A stretch of 64,000 nt of DNA, taken from Rhodoferax sp. (GTDB lineage: Bacteria; Pseudomonadota; Gammaproteobacteria; Burkholderiales; Burkholderiaceae_C). The stretch lies in contig JARWZT010000013.1 of NCBI GenBank assembly GCA_029866205.1, forward strand, positions 1-64,000, in the 5' to 3' direction. The notes beneath the pieces are model-generated. The model saw only the letters and a list, made by a program, of their open reading frames with translations. It searched no databases and was not told the DNA's origin. Below are positions 55,894 to 64,000 of the stretch, one piece after another. Position numbers and translations under genes: made by a program. Each line of letters begins with the position of its first letter. Positions within the stretch are counted from its first letter, which is position 1.

Positions 55894-56337
55894 TCAGGAA
55901 TCGGCCGGCGGCTCCCGCTTTAGATCGCCCAGCACGAGGGTGGGGCCGGACATTGATGCCAAGAACGGGAAATTCTCCGCGTCTCCCAACTGCAGGGGCT
56001 CGGTGTGCTCTAGGCTGGCCTGCTGCTCCGCCAACTCCAGGGCGCGACGGGCGCTGGCGGTCAAGGTCACAAAAGTATTGCGTTTATCCGCCTCACCTTT
56101 GTGCAACAACAACCAATCCTCTGCAATCAAGCGCTTCAGGTGGTAGCGCACACCCGTTTGAGAATGGGTAAGCCCGGCAAGCAGCGACTTGATAGTGACA
56201 TTCTGCACCCCGTCATTCATCATGACCAACAGGAGAATATCAAAGGGTATGAGCGATGAGTTAATCCCCAGATACTTGTGGATCAACACCCTAAATCTAA
56301 GTAATCTTGTGTTTTTTAAATTTGCATCCAAGATCAT
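55894..56337 (-). CDS. Winged-helix (MarR-like) transcriptional regulator
   Basis: A 147-residue protein from the chosen ATG. The region SLLAGLTHSQTGVRYHLKRLIAEDWLLLHKGEADKRNTFVTLTASARRAL (in outline, about 55-105) is a winged helix with a recognition helix (QTGVRYHLKRL) and wing (GEADKRNTFV) like MarR/PadR-type regulators. The N-terminal helices are AT-rich in DNA, while the C-terminal half is GC-normal. A TTG start at 56385 would add 16 lysine-rich residues; neither start has a clear ribosome-binding site. It stands alone beside a 0.6-kb AT-rich region. Ligand and targets are unknown. Confidence 0.75.
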   Translation of the reverse strand: MILDANLKNTRLLRFRVLIHKYLGINSSLIPFDILLLVMMNDGVQNVTIKSLLAGLTHSQTGVRYHLKRLIAEDWLLLHKGEADKRNTFVTLTASARRALELAEQQASLEHTEPLQLGDAENFPFLASMSGPTLVLGDLKREPPADS

Positions 56338-56958
56338 CGAGTAATTCAAGTGAATTTTTAGCCCACAGGATTTTTTTGCTGCCAATAAATGAAAAAATAA
56401 TATTTAAATTTTTTCTACAATAAATTTTGTTAAATCTATATTAATATATTTATATTAAAATTCTCCATTAATTTTTTATAATATCTTTAATTAATATTTT
56501 TTAATTAAAATATACTCACATTTAATGCATTTAAATAAAACGCATCAAACTCGCTTGTCTCGTTCGGCAGACTAATCAGGGCAAACCGTAGGGGTATTGA
56601 TACCGGCGCATGCTCCGTCGTTTGCGGCTGACTGGGAGCGTTACAGGCCGGCAAATGATCGAAGCCAAACCCTTAACTCCGCATCACTTCCTAATTTCAC
56701 CGCGCACAAAACTGACGTTTGTAATTGCGGCGTTAATTCTAGGTAATTTACCGTTTAGGCAAAAGAAAATTTTGCGAAATCTGCCACTAAAACAAAATTT
56801 CAACAAAAGGTACTAATTTAGTATATTTATTTTTTAATTCCTTGGTGATGCACAGGTGCCGCCGCGCCTGTTCGACCATCACACGCCAAGCGCCAGACGG
56901 TGATTCGACACCCCTTTGACCTCGCGTTCAGTGCACCCCGCCGTAGAATCCCGCGTTC
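56338..56958. other. AT-rich intergenic region with inverted repeats
   Basis: About 620 bp with no gene I can support. Two blocks (about 56380-56545 and 56690-56850) are extremely AT-rich, with runs of TTAATT/AATATT, in sharp contrast to the GC-rich surroundings; a GC-normal stretch lies between them. Short inverted repeats stand out: GGTAT-TG-ATACC (56593-56604), GGTAA-T-TTACC (56742-56752) and TACTAA-T-TTAGTA (56811-56823). Candidate roles are a promoter/operator region for the winged-helix regulator, a silencer-protein nucleation site, or a scar of lost foreign DNA. Confidence 0.6.
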
Positions 56959-58422
56959 ATGGTCACCCCCAGCGCCCACCCCAAAACCCACACAAACACA
57001 ACCCCCGTGCGCACTGAAATCCGCGCGCTATGGTTATTGGCCTGGCCCATCATGGTGGGTCAGTTGGCCAATATCGGTATGTCAGTGGCGCAGTTGGCCA
57101 TGGCCGGTCACGCCTCGGCGCAGGATCTGGCGGGCGTGTCACTGGGTATTTCCGTCTGGAATATGGTCATCATTACCCTGATGGGCGTCATGATGTCGGT
57201 GAATCCCCTGGTCGCGCACCATATTGGGGCCCAAGAGCACAGCCATATTCCTCACCTGGTGCGCCAGGCCCTGTGGAAAGCACTGTTATCGGGGCTGGTA
57301 GCCGCAGGTATTTTGCAAAGCAGCACGCTGGTATTTGATTTCATGGCCCTTGAGCCTGTGACCCACCAGGTGGCGGTAGGTTTTGTGCAAATTACCAGTT
57401 TTGCATTGCCGGCTTTTGCTGCCTACCGGGTGCTTTACGGATACAGCGCCAGCATCGGCCAGACCAAACCCCTGATGGCCGTGGCGCTGGGCGTGCTGCT
57501 GGTGAATATATTGTTGAGCTGGCTCATGGTGTTTGGCCACGGGGGATTCACGGCTCTGGGCGGACTGGGCTGTGCCTGGTCGACCTTGGCCTGCGTGTGG
57601 ATCAATTTGGGGGGGCTGCTGTGGTGGATGCGCCGCAGCCCGGCATTTGCCAGCACCTGGCCTTTTACCCAATGGGAATGGCCCCATTGGCCCAAGCTGC
57701 GCAGCCTGCTGAAAATTGGCCTTCCGATTGGGGTGACCTATTTTGCCGAGACCAGCGCTTTTGCCCTGATTGCCTTGTTGGTCGCCCGCTTTGGCAGCCA
57801 CCAGGTGGCGGCGCACCAGGTGGCGCTCAATTTCACCTCATTGGTATTTATGGTGCCGCTCAGCTTGGGCGTGGGCGTTCTGACCCGCGTGGGTCACGCC
57901 CTGGGTGCGGGCGACCCCCAGGCTGCGCGTTTTCGCGCCTGGATTGGGGTTGCGCTGGGACTGGCTTTTGCCCTGATGTCGGCGGGTGGCATTGCCTGGT
58001 GGCGCACCGAAATTGCCAGCATGTACACCGACGACGCGGTGGTGGTGGCGCTGGCCGCAGAGTTGCTGCTGTTGGCGGCCGTGTTCCAGTTGTCCGATGC
58101 CGCACAGGTTGTGACCAGCGGCGCGATTCGGGGCTACAAGATCATCCGCGCACCGATGTGGGTTCAGTTGCTGGCATTTTGGGTGGTGTCACTGCCCCTG
58201 GGCTATGTGTTGGGCATTGCCCCCCATCTCGCGCCTGACGGGGTGCGCGCCCTGCCCTGGTTTCCGGCGCAAGCGCTCCAGGCCAGTGGGTTCTGGCTGG
58301 GCTTGGTGGTCGGGCTGACGGTGGCCGGCGTGGGCCTGATGCTGCTGCTGCACCAAGTGGCGCGCGCCCATGTGGTCGGCCGGCCCGTCCGGCACACACC
58401 CCCGCAAACCGCAGACCACTGA
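56959..58422 (+). CDS. MATE family multidrug efflux transporter
   Basis: A 487-residue inner-membrane cation/drug antiporter with about 12 hydrophobic segments. [31 protein letters not shown] (in outline) near the N-terminus, [36 protein letters not shown] and [18 protein letters not shown] (in outline) in the second half are NorM-like MATE signatures. Substrate unknown. Its stop is one base before the miaA start, so the two may share a transcript with the ABC ATPase gene. Confidence 0.93.
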   Translation: MVTPSAHPKTHTNTTPVRTEIRALWLLAWPIMVGQLANIGMSVAQLAMAGHASAQDLAGVSLGISVWNMVIITLMGVMMSVNPLVAHHIGAQEHSHIPHLVRQALWKALLSGLVAAGILQSSTLVFDFMALEPVTHQVAVGFVQITSFALPAFAAYRVLYGYSASIGQTKPLMAVALGVLLVNILLSWLMVFGHGGFTALGGLGCAWSTLACVWINLGGLLWWMRRSPAFASTWPFTQWEWPHWPKLRSLLKIGLPIGVTYFAETSAFALIALLVARFGSHQVAAHQVALNFTSLVFMVPLSLGVGVLTRVGHALGAGDPQAARFRAWIGVALGLAFALMSAGGIAWWRTEIASMYTDDAVVVALAAELLLLAAVFQLSDAAQVVTSGAIRGYKIIRAPMWVQLLAFWVVSLPLGYVLGIAPHLAPDGVRALPWFPAQALQASGFWLGLVVGLTVAGVGLMLLLHQVARAHVVGRPVRHTPPQTADH

Positions 58423-58423
58423 C

Positions 58424-59380
58424 ATGGTGCCCGCCCTGCCTTTTCACATCTGCCTGGCCGGCCCCACGGCCGCCGGTAAAACCGCGGCCGCCCTGGCCAT
58501 TGCCCAAGCGCACGACTGCGAAATCATCAGCGTGGACTCCGCGCTGGTCTACTGCGGCATGGATATTGGCACCGCCAAGCCCAGCGCCGCTGAATTGGCC
58601 GCGGTGCCCCACCACCTGATCAACATTCGCGACCCGCTGCACGCCTACAGCGCCGCCGAATTTGTGGTGGATGCCCAGCGCCTGATCGCCGATATCAGCG
58701 CGCGCGGCAAGCTACCCCTGCTGGTGGGCGGCACCATGATGTATTTCAAGGCCCTTTTCGATGGCATTGACCCCATGCCTGCGGCCAACGCCGAGGTCCG
58801 CGCTGAGATCGAGCGCGAGGCCCACCACAAGGGCTGGCCCGCGCTGCACGCTGAACTCGCCCGAGTGGACCCCGCCACGGCGGCGCGCTTGGCCCCCGCA
58901 GACAGCCAGCGCATTCAGCGTGCACTGGAAGTTTTTCGGATCAGCGGACTGCCACTGTCGCACTTTCATGCGCGCCAAAAAAAGGCGGCCGAGGCCACCT
59001 CGCCACCGCAGGCAACGCTGATTTCTCTGGAGCCGCAAGACCGCGCCTGGCTGCACGCGCGTATCGGTCTGCGTTTTGACCAGATGCTGGCTGAGGGCCT
59101 GGCAGACGAAGTCCGCACCCTGCGCGGGCGCGGCGACCTGCACCCCGACCTGCCCTCCATGCGCTGTGTTGGGTACCGCCAGGTATGGGAGGCGCTCGAC
59201 GGAACGTCACCCTGGGCCGAGCTGCGCGACAAAGGCATTTTTGCCACCCGCCAGTTGGCCAAGCGCCAGATCACTTGGCTGCGCTCCATGCCCCAGCGCC
59301 AGGTGGTGTTCTGTGACCAAGTTGATGCGCTGGACCAGGTGCTGCACGCCGTAAGACACTCGGAGGCGCAGCGTCCATGA
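58424..59380 (+). CDS. miaA: tRNA dimethylallyltransferase
   Basis: Adds the isopentenyl group to A37 of tRNAs reading UNN codons. The 318-residue protein has Walker [50 protein letters not shown] (in outline), [12 protein letters not shown] and [14 protein letters not shown] at 58424 chosen; it lies one base after the MATE stop. It overlaps the following ABC ATPase gene by 4 bp. Confidence 0.98.
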   Translation: MVPALPFHICLAGPTAAGKTAAALAIAQAHDCEIISVDSALVYCGMDIGTAKPSAAELAAVPHHLINIRDPLHAYSAAEFVVDAQRLIADISARGKLPLLVGGTMMYFKALFDGIDPMPAANAEVRAEIEREAHHKGWPALHAELARVDPATAARLAPADSQRIQRALEVFRISGLPLSHFHARQKKAAEATSPPQATLISLEPQDRAWLHARIGLRFDQMLAEGLADEVRTLRGRGDLHPDLPSMRCVGYRQVWEALDGTSPWAELRDKGIFATRQLAKRQITWLRSMPQRQVVFCDQVDALDQVLHAVRHSEAQRP

Positions 59381-60072
59381 GCCCGCAAAGTTTCAGCCTG
59401 GAAATCGCGCATTTGTCCAAGCGCTATGGCACCAGCCCGGTGTTCTGCGACGTCTCGCTAAACGTCGCACCTGGCGAATTTGTGGCCATCATGGGCGAAT
59501 CGGGCGTCGGCAAATCGACCTTGCTCAATTGCATGGCGGGCCTGGACACCTGGGACACCGGCAGCGTGCACGTGGGCGGCGTAGACCTGGGCGCCCTGAA
59601 CGACGACCAGCGGGCCGCGCTACGACGCAGGCAAATTGGCTTTGTGTTCCAGGCCTTTCATGTGCTGCCCCACCTGGACGTTGCGCAAAACGTGGCCCTG
59701 CCCTTGTTGCTGCTGGGCACCCCGGACGCGGCGCGTGTGGCGGCTCTGCTCGAATCGGTGGGCTTGGGCGGCTTAGGCGCGCGCCTGCCCCAGCAGCTGA
59801 GTGGCGGGCAACTCCAACGGGTGGCGATTGCCCGAGCACTGGTGCACCACCCCCGACTGATTTTGGCCGACGAACCCACCGGCAACCTAGACCCCAGCAC
59901 TGCGGCCGTGGTGATGGACGCGCTGGTGGCACAAACCCGGCTGCATGGCGCCTCGCTCGTACTGGTCACGCATTCGGCGGCGGCTACCGAGCGGGCTGAC
60001 CGCGTCCTGCGGCTCAAGCTTGAGGGAATGGTGGATACAGGTCCGCCGCCAGCCAACCGCGCAGGCTATTGA
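59377..60072 (+). CDS. LolD/MacB-type ABC transporter ATP-binding protein
   Basis: A 231-residue ABC ATPase. Walker [18 protein letters not shown]-loop [14 protein letters not shown], signature [15 protein letters not shown], Walker [13 protein letters not shown] and the switch His in LVTHS are complete. The [10 protein letters not shown] and LPLLLLG segments place it with the LolD/MacB/YbbA group that works on lipoproteins, drugs or cell-wall substrates. No permease gene is adjacent, so the partner is encoded elsewhere. It overlaps miaA by 4 bp and its last 59 bp are antisense to the end of pabBC. Confidence 0.93.
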   Translation: MSPQSFSLEIAHLSKRYGTSPVFCDVSLNVAPGEFVAIMGESGVGKSTLLNCMAGLDTWDTGSVHVGGVDLGALNDDQRAALRRRQIGFVFQAFHVLPHLDVAQNVALPLLLLGTPDAARVAALLESVGLGGLGARLPQQLSGGQLQRVAIARALVHHPRLILADEPTGNLDPSTAAVVMDALVAQTRLHGASLVLVTHSAAATERADRVLRLKLEGMVDTGPPPANRAGY

Positions 60073-61873
60073 CAAAGGCCACGCCTGTGGCCTGCGCCAG
60101 GTCTTCGCGTCGCACCACCGCCTCGACCACCCGGCCACTGGCCAGCGCCTGGGCCCGGCCCACGCCCGCCAACAAACCGCAAGCCAACGCAGGCGTCACC
60201 CATTGGCCCCCAATCTGTAGCGCCACGTTGCCGCGCGTGCACTCGGTTATTTCGCCCTCTGGGTTCCAGAGCAGGGTGTCGAACACGGCTGCGTCCGTGG
60301 GGGTAAACGCGTCGTAGTGCGCCCGCCGGCTGGTTTTGAAACGTACAAACTCGCCGTGCGCTTCGGCCAGGGGCCGATCCGCCACCTGTAGCCGAACCCG
60401 CGCCGGACTCTCGGCCAAGGCATAAGCCTGTGCCTGGGGCGCACCGTGCGCGTCGAGCAAGAGGCGCACGCGCCACACGCCCGACGGATGCTCCAACGCC
60501 ACCGCTTGCAGGCATGCACGCACCCTTGCCTCCTCCCAGGGCGTGGCGAAATGCGTGGCCCCCCCCTGCATTCGCGCCAGATGCGCGTCCAGGTGGCGAA
60601 ACCGGCCGTCTTGCAAGGCCATGGTTTCCAACAATGAAAAGGCCTGGCTGGCGCGCTGCACGAACGCCTGCTTGTAGCCCCATTCCTGCCATTCGCCTTC
60701 AGGGCGTGCATCGGCCGTAATGCCGCTGCCAATGCCGCAGCGCACCTGCGTGCCGCGCAAGGTGACGGTGCGAATCGGTACATTGAAGGTCGCCGCTCCC
60801 CCGGGCTGCACCACGCCCAAGGCACCGCAATAAACACCACGCGGTTCGGGCTCCAGCGCACGAATCATCTGCATGGCGCGCACCTTGGGCGCACCCGTCA
60901 CCGAACCGCAGGGAAACAGCGCACCAAACACGTCGGCAAGACTGGTGCTTTCGCGGGTGCGCGCCAGCACGTCTGAGGTCATTTGCCAGACGGTGGGCAA
61001 GGCCTCGGTATGAAACAGGCGCTCTACCGTGACGCTGAACGGCTCGGCCACCCGCGACATGTCGTTGCGCAAGAGGTCCACCACCATCACGTTTTCGGCG
61101 CGCTCTTTGGGCGAACTGCGCAGGGTCTGCGCAAGGGCGACGTCTTCCTCGGGGGTGTGGCCGCGGCGCGCTGTGCCCTTCATGGGCCGGGCCAGCAAGT
61201 CGCGGTTGCGCCAGTCAAAAAACAGCTCGGGCGACACCGACATCACCTGCCCGTGCGGGCCGGTGTCCAGGTAGGCGGCGTAGCCACCCGGCTGGGCGCG
61301 TTGCAGCGCGGCAAACAAGGCCCGGGTGCCATCGGTTGGAGAGGCCTCGCCGTCCACCGCCAACGCACCCTGCAGGGTGGTGGTGAAGTTGACCTGGTAG
61401 AGCTCACCCTCGCCAATCGCGTGCAAGATGCTGGCCATGGAGGCGTCAAAGTCGGCCCGCGCCAGCAGCGGCTGCCAGTCTGCGCGGACCGTGGCCGCGG
61501 GCGCGGCGACGTCCTGCGGCCAGGGCATGGTCTGGTCGTAGACCGCAAACCAGGCGAGCGGGGCGGGTAGCGCACCGGGCGCATGCACTTGCAGGGCCGG
61601 GTCAAAAGCGGGCGCCGCCTCATAGGCAACATAGCCCACACACCAGCGCCCCGCCAGCGCGTGGGCCTGCACCGCGTCGAGCACGCCACGCACCTCTGGG
61701 AGCGTGTCGGCCTGCAAATGCAGGCGCGCCGTGCCGAAGGCCAGACGCAGACGCGATGCGGCAGGGTCTTGGGGGTCGGAAAAATCAATCAGCGCCGAAC
61801 AGACAGCACCCCCTGGAACCTCCGGTATCGCAGGCGCAAGGTCGTGGGGGCTGGGCGCGTCGGCCGGGGTCAC
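60014..61873 (-). CDS. pabB: Fused aminodeoxychorismate synthase component I / aminodeoxychorismate lyase
   Basis: Bifunctional PabB-PabC enzyme of p-aminobenzoate (folate) synthesis. Residues ~1-400 are the chorismate-binding PabB part: [52 protein letters not shown] (in outline), [27 protein letters not shown]. Residues ~410-619 are the PLP-dependent PabC part: [22 protein letters not shown] (in outline), [38 protein letters not shown]. The glutaminase PabA is not in the window. The ATG overlaps the nadA stop by 4 bp. Confidence 0.95.
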   Translation of the reverse strand: MTPADAPSPHDLAPAIPEVPGGAVCSALIDFSDPQDPAASRLRLAFGTARLHLQADTLPEVRGVLDAVQAHALAGRWCVGYVAYEAAPAFDPALQVHAPGALPAPLAWFAVYDQTMPWPQDVAAPAATVRADWQPLLARADFDASMASILHAIGEGELYQVNFTTTLQGALAVDGEASPTDGTRALFAALQRAQPGGYAAYLDTGPHGQVMSVSPELFFDWRNRDLLARPMKGTARRGHTPEEDVALAQTLRSSPKERAENVMVVDLLRNDMSRVAEPFSVTVERLFHTEALPTVWQMTSDVLARTRESTSLADVFGALFPCGSVTGAPKVRAMQMIRALEPEPRGVYCGALGVVQPGGAATFNVPIRTVTLRGTQVRCGIGSGITADARPEGEWQEWGYKQAFVQRASQAFSLLETMALQDGRFRHLDAHLARMQGGATHFATPWEEARVRACLQAVALEHPSGVWRVRLLLDAHGAPQAQAYALAESPARVRLQVADRPLAEAHGEFVRFKTSRRAHYDAFTPTDAAVFDTLLWNPEGEITECTRGNVALQIGGQWVTPALACGLLAGVGRAQALASGRVVEAVVRREDLAQATGVAFVNSLRGWLAADLYPPFPQA

Positions 61874-62988
61874 GCGGCCCCGATATGGGGTACCAGACCC
61901 GCCGTCGGTTGGCCACTCTTGAGCGCGGCGGTAAACGCCAGCATGCGATCAATCGGCAAGCGCGCACGCAGGCCCAACGCTGGATCGACCAGTACCTCGT
62001 TGGTGCCGGTTTCCAGCACCTGGGCCACACCCGCCAAGCCGTTCATGGCCATCCAAGGGCAGTGGGCGCAGCTTTTACAGGTGGCGCTGTTGCCGGCCGT
62101 GGGTGCCTCGATAAAGATTTTGCCGGGGTTCAGGGTGCGCAGTTTGTGCATCATCCCGCTGTCCGTGGCCACGATAAAGGTGATGGCGTCCAGCGTCTGT
62201 GCGGCTTTCAAAATGGCCGAGGTAGAGCCCACGGCGTCAGCCAAGGCCACCACGTCGGCCGGCGACTCAGGGTGGACCAGCACCTTGGCGCCCGGGTGTT
62301 CAGCTTTGAGGGCCTGCAGCTCAAAGGCCTTGAATTCGTCGTGGACGATACAGGCGCCTTGCCAAAACACCATATCGGCGCCGGTTTCCCGCTGGATATA
62401 AGCACCCAAATGCTTGTCGGGCGCCCACAGGATCTTCTGTCCGTCGTCTTTGAGCGCACGCACGATGTCCAGCGCGCAGCTCGAGGTGACAACCCAGTCT
62501 GCACGCGCTTTGACGGCCGCGCTGGTGTTGGCGTAGACCACCACCGTACGGTCGGGGTGGGCGTCACAAAAGGCGCTGAACTCACTGATCGGGCAACCCA
62601 GGTCCAGGGAGCAGGTGGCGTCCAGATCGGGCATGAGCACGCGTTTTTCCGGGCTCAGAATCTTGGCCGTCTCGCCCATGAACCGCACGCCCGAGACCAC
62701 CAGCGTCTGGGCTGCGTGGTCGCGGCCAAAACGCGCCATTTCCAGCGAATCGCTCACCAAGCCGCCGGTAGCTTCGGCCAGATCCTGCAGATCGGGGTGC
62801 ACGTAATAGTGCGACACCATAACGGCGTTTTTTTCTTTCAGCAGGCGGGCGATTTTTTCTTTCAGCAGTGCGCGCTCGGACTGCGAGGGCTCCACCGGAA
62901 CCCGCGCCCAGGCGTGGCGGGTGGTGCAAGCGGGTTGCTCGTATTCAACGTCGATGACGGTCGAATCCACAGGTGCGATGGCCATCAC
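61870..62988 (-). CDS. nadA: Quinolinate synthase A
   Basis: [4Fe-4S] enzyme condensing iminoaspartate with dihydroxyacetone phosphate to quinolinate in NAD synthesis. The 372-residue protein has [64 protein letters not shown] (in outline), [31 protein letters not shown] and [15 protein letters not shown]. Three conserved cluster cysteines are present. It overlaps nadC and pabBC by 4 bp each. nadB is not in the window. Confidence 0.97.
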   Translation of the reverse strand: MMAIAPVDSTVIDVEYEQPACTTRHAWARVPVEPSQSERALLKEKIARLLKEKNAVMVSHYYVHPDLQDLAEATGGLVSDSLEMARFGRDHAAQTLVVSGVRFMGETAKILSPEKRVLMPDLDATCSLDLGCPISEFSAFCDAHPDRTVVVYANTSAAVKARADWVVTSSCALDIVRALKDDGQKILWAPDKHLGAYIQRETGADMVFWQGACIVHDEFKAFELQALKAEHPGAKVLVHPESPADVVALADAVGSTSAILKAAQTLDAITFIVATDSGMMHKLRTLNPGKIFIEAPTAGNSATCKSCAHCPWMAMNGLAGVAQVLETGTNEVLVDPALGLRARLPIDRMLAFTAALKSGQPTAGLVPHIGAA

Positions 62989-63854
62989 AAGTCCTCAAAA
63001 CGCATGGAAAAATCGGTCGCGCGCACGTCTTTGGTGAGCGCTCCAATGGAAATTCGGTCCACGCCGGTGGCAGCGATGTCGCGTACGGTGTCCATATTCA
63101 CGCCACCGGAGACCTCCAAAATCGCCCGCCCGGCGTTCAGCGCCACCGCCTGGCGCATTTGGTCAAAGCTCATGTTGTCGAGCAATACCATGCGGGCGCC
63201 AGCGCTGAGCGCTTCGTCGAGCTGCGCCAGAGTTTCCACCTCGATCTCGATGAACTGGGCTTGGGCGGCCACGGCCTGGGCGCACGCAAGCGCGGCGCGG
63301 ACCCCGCCAGCAGCAGCAATGTGGTTCTCTTTGATCAGCACGGCATCAAACAGTCCGATACGGTGGTTGGTGCCGCCCGCGGCGCGCACCGCGTACTTTT
63401 GCGCCAGACGCAGACCCGGCAGGGTTTTGCGGGTGTCCACAATCACCGCGCGGTTGCCCGGGACCTGGACGATGGCCTGCACAAAGCTGGCCGTGTGGGT
63501 GGCAACGGCGCTGAGCAGCTGCAAAAAGTTCAAAGCGGTGCGTTCGGCCGTCAGTAGGGCTTGGGCCTGACCCTCGACCTGCAAGACCACCTGGTCGCGC
63601 TCGGTGCGTTGGCCTTCCGGTACCCGCCAAGTGAGCGTGGCACTGGGGTCCAGCGCCAGCACCGCAGCGCTGGCCCAGGCGCTGCCACACAAAATAGCCG
63701 ATTCGCGCACCAGCACGCGGGCACGGGCCCGGCGCTGGGGGTCGATCAGGGCGGCGGTCAGGTCGCCTGCGCCCACGTCCTCAGCCAGTGCACGCGCCAC
63801 ATCGGCGCTGGCCAAGGCCGAAATGGCTTGGGGAGAAAAGTCGAAATGCGTCAT
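62985..63854 (-). CDS. nadC: Quinolinate phosphoribosyltransferase (carboxylating)
   Basis: Converts quinolinate and PRPP to nicotinate mononucleotide. The 289-residue protein has [41 protein letters not shown] (in outline), [50 protein letters not shown] and [29 protein letters not shown] (in outline). The ATG at 63854 is chosen because homology begins there. First gene of nadC-nadA-pabBC; the 96 bp upstream are shared with the divergent DUF3460-like gene. Confidence 0.97.
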   Translation of the reverse strand: MTHFDFSPQAISALASADVARALAEDVGAGDLTAALIDPQRRARARVLVRESAILCGSAWASAAVLALDPSATLTWRVPEGQRTERDQVVLQVEGQAQALLTAERTALNFLQLLSAVATHTASFVQAIVQVPGNRAVIVDTRKTLPGLRLAQKYAVRAAGGTNHRIGLFDAVLIKENHIAAAGGVRAALACAQAVAAQAQFIEIEVETLAQLDEALSAGARMVLLDNMSFDQMRQAVALNAGRAILEVSGGVNMDTVRDIAATGVDRISIGALTKDVRATDFSMRFEDL

Positions 63855-63950
63855 AGGGCGCGTAGCATAGCGTCCGCTCTGCCACCCGGTCAGGCTTCGG
63901 GTCAAGACCCAGGGCGGACCCGGTAAAATCCGTCGCAACCAGGATTAAAT

Positions 63951-64000
63951 ATGTCACTATTTCGCCGCCCCGACTACCACTCTGACGCCACGCAGTTCAT
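63951..64000 (+). CDS. Probable DUF3460 family protein, first codons only
   Basis: The last 50 bases encode MSLFRRPDYHSDATQF, preceded by AGGA about 8 bases before the ATG. The start resembles short DUF3460 proteins of betaproteobacteria, which begin with a Y-x-S-[DE]-A-T-Q-F segment. The family has no known function. Too little is present to be certain; it is divergent from nadC. Confidence 0.5.
   Translation, partial: MSLFRRPDYHSDATQF

Noticed and set aside
56610-56816. 68-codon open frame in the AT-rich region
   Set aside because: No ribosome-binding site and no similarity to a known family; its composition follows the local base bias.
61756-63570. 604-codon open frame on the plus strand
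   Set aside because: Antisense to pabBC, nadA and nadC, which have clear family motifs; long antisense frames are expected at this GC content and the translation has no recognisable domain.

Overview
The window is a GC-rich, gene-dense stretch of bacterial chromosome. Gene content and order point to a betaproteobacterium of the order Burkholderiales, most likely a Comamonadaceae (Rhodoferax/Polaromonas-like). Pointers are rpsF-priB-rpsR-rplI with dnaB, alaA-hom-thrC-moeA, dusB-fis-purH, surE-pcm-nlpD, ppsA divergent from its regulator ppsR, and a System I cytochrome c maturation operon. This placement is inference from gene order and protein sequence, not from a marker RNA. I saw no rRNA, tRNA, insertion sequence, prophage or CRISPR array.

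Layout. 1-4329 (minus): alaA, hom, thrC and a truncated moeA (alanine and threonine synthesis, molybdenum cofactor). 4434-7340 (plus): a Mth938-domain protein, a Bcp-type peroxiredoxin with a strong terminator, and a PIN-PhoH ATPase. 7433-10474 (minus): dnaB and the rpsF-priB-rpsR-rplI operon, with a terminator-like hairpin in the rpsF leader. 10598-16379: ppsA translationally coupled to an unusual DUF4212-symporter fusion, divergent from ppsR; together these suggest uptake and gluconeogenic use of small organic acids. 16392-25687: a GlcG/HbpS protein, a Bax-inhibitor-1 protein, rlmD, an NlpD-like lipoprotein, pcm, surE, a quinone oxidoreductase, and dusB-fis-purH. 25877-33175: a YqaA-like membrane protein and a complete, tightly overlapping ccmABCDEFGHI operon.

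33283-40506 (minus) holds three adjacent large genes: transglutaminase-DUF2126, circularly permuted ATP-grasp/alpha-E, and a second transglutaminase. They form a conserved but biochemically poorly understood amide-ligase/peptidase module. 40796-43279 holds a small exported protein and a HyuA-type hydantoinase. 43350-49511 is the most distinctive accessory block: a large exported protein with three near-identical Fn3 repeats and a C-terminal YHYH domain, overlapped by an exported protein of unknown function. The block is divergent from a 7TM-DISM histidine kinase and OmpR-type response regulator. 49542-55824: an HupE/UreJ-type membrane protein with an EF-hand loop, a CocE/NonD hydrolase, a RIO1-like kinase and mutL.

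55894-56958 is a winged-helix regulator next to a strikingly AT-rich 0.6-kb non-coding region. 56959-63854: a MATE transporter, miaA, a LolD/MacB-type ABC ATPase, then on the minus strand nadC-nadA-pabBC. The window ends in the first codons of a probable DUF3460 protein.

Nothing in the window is a clearly new defence or mobile system. The best leads are the Fn3-YHYH/two-component block, the ATP-grasp/alpha-E/transglutaminase module, the EF-hand symporter fusion coupled to ppsA, and the hairpins directly upstream of rpsF and of the hydantoinase gene.
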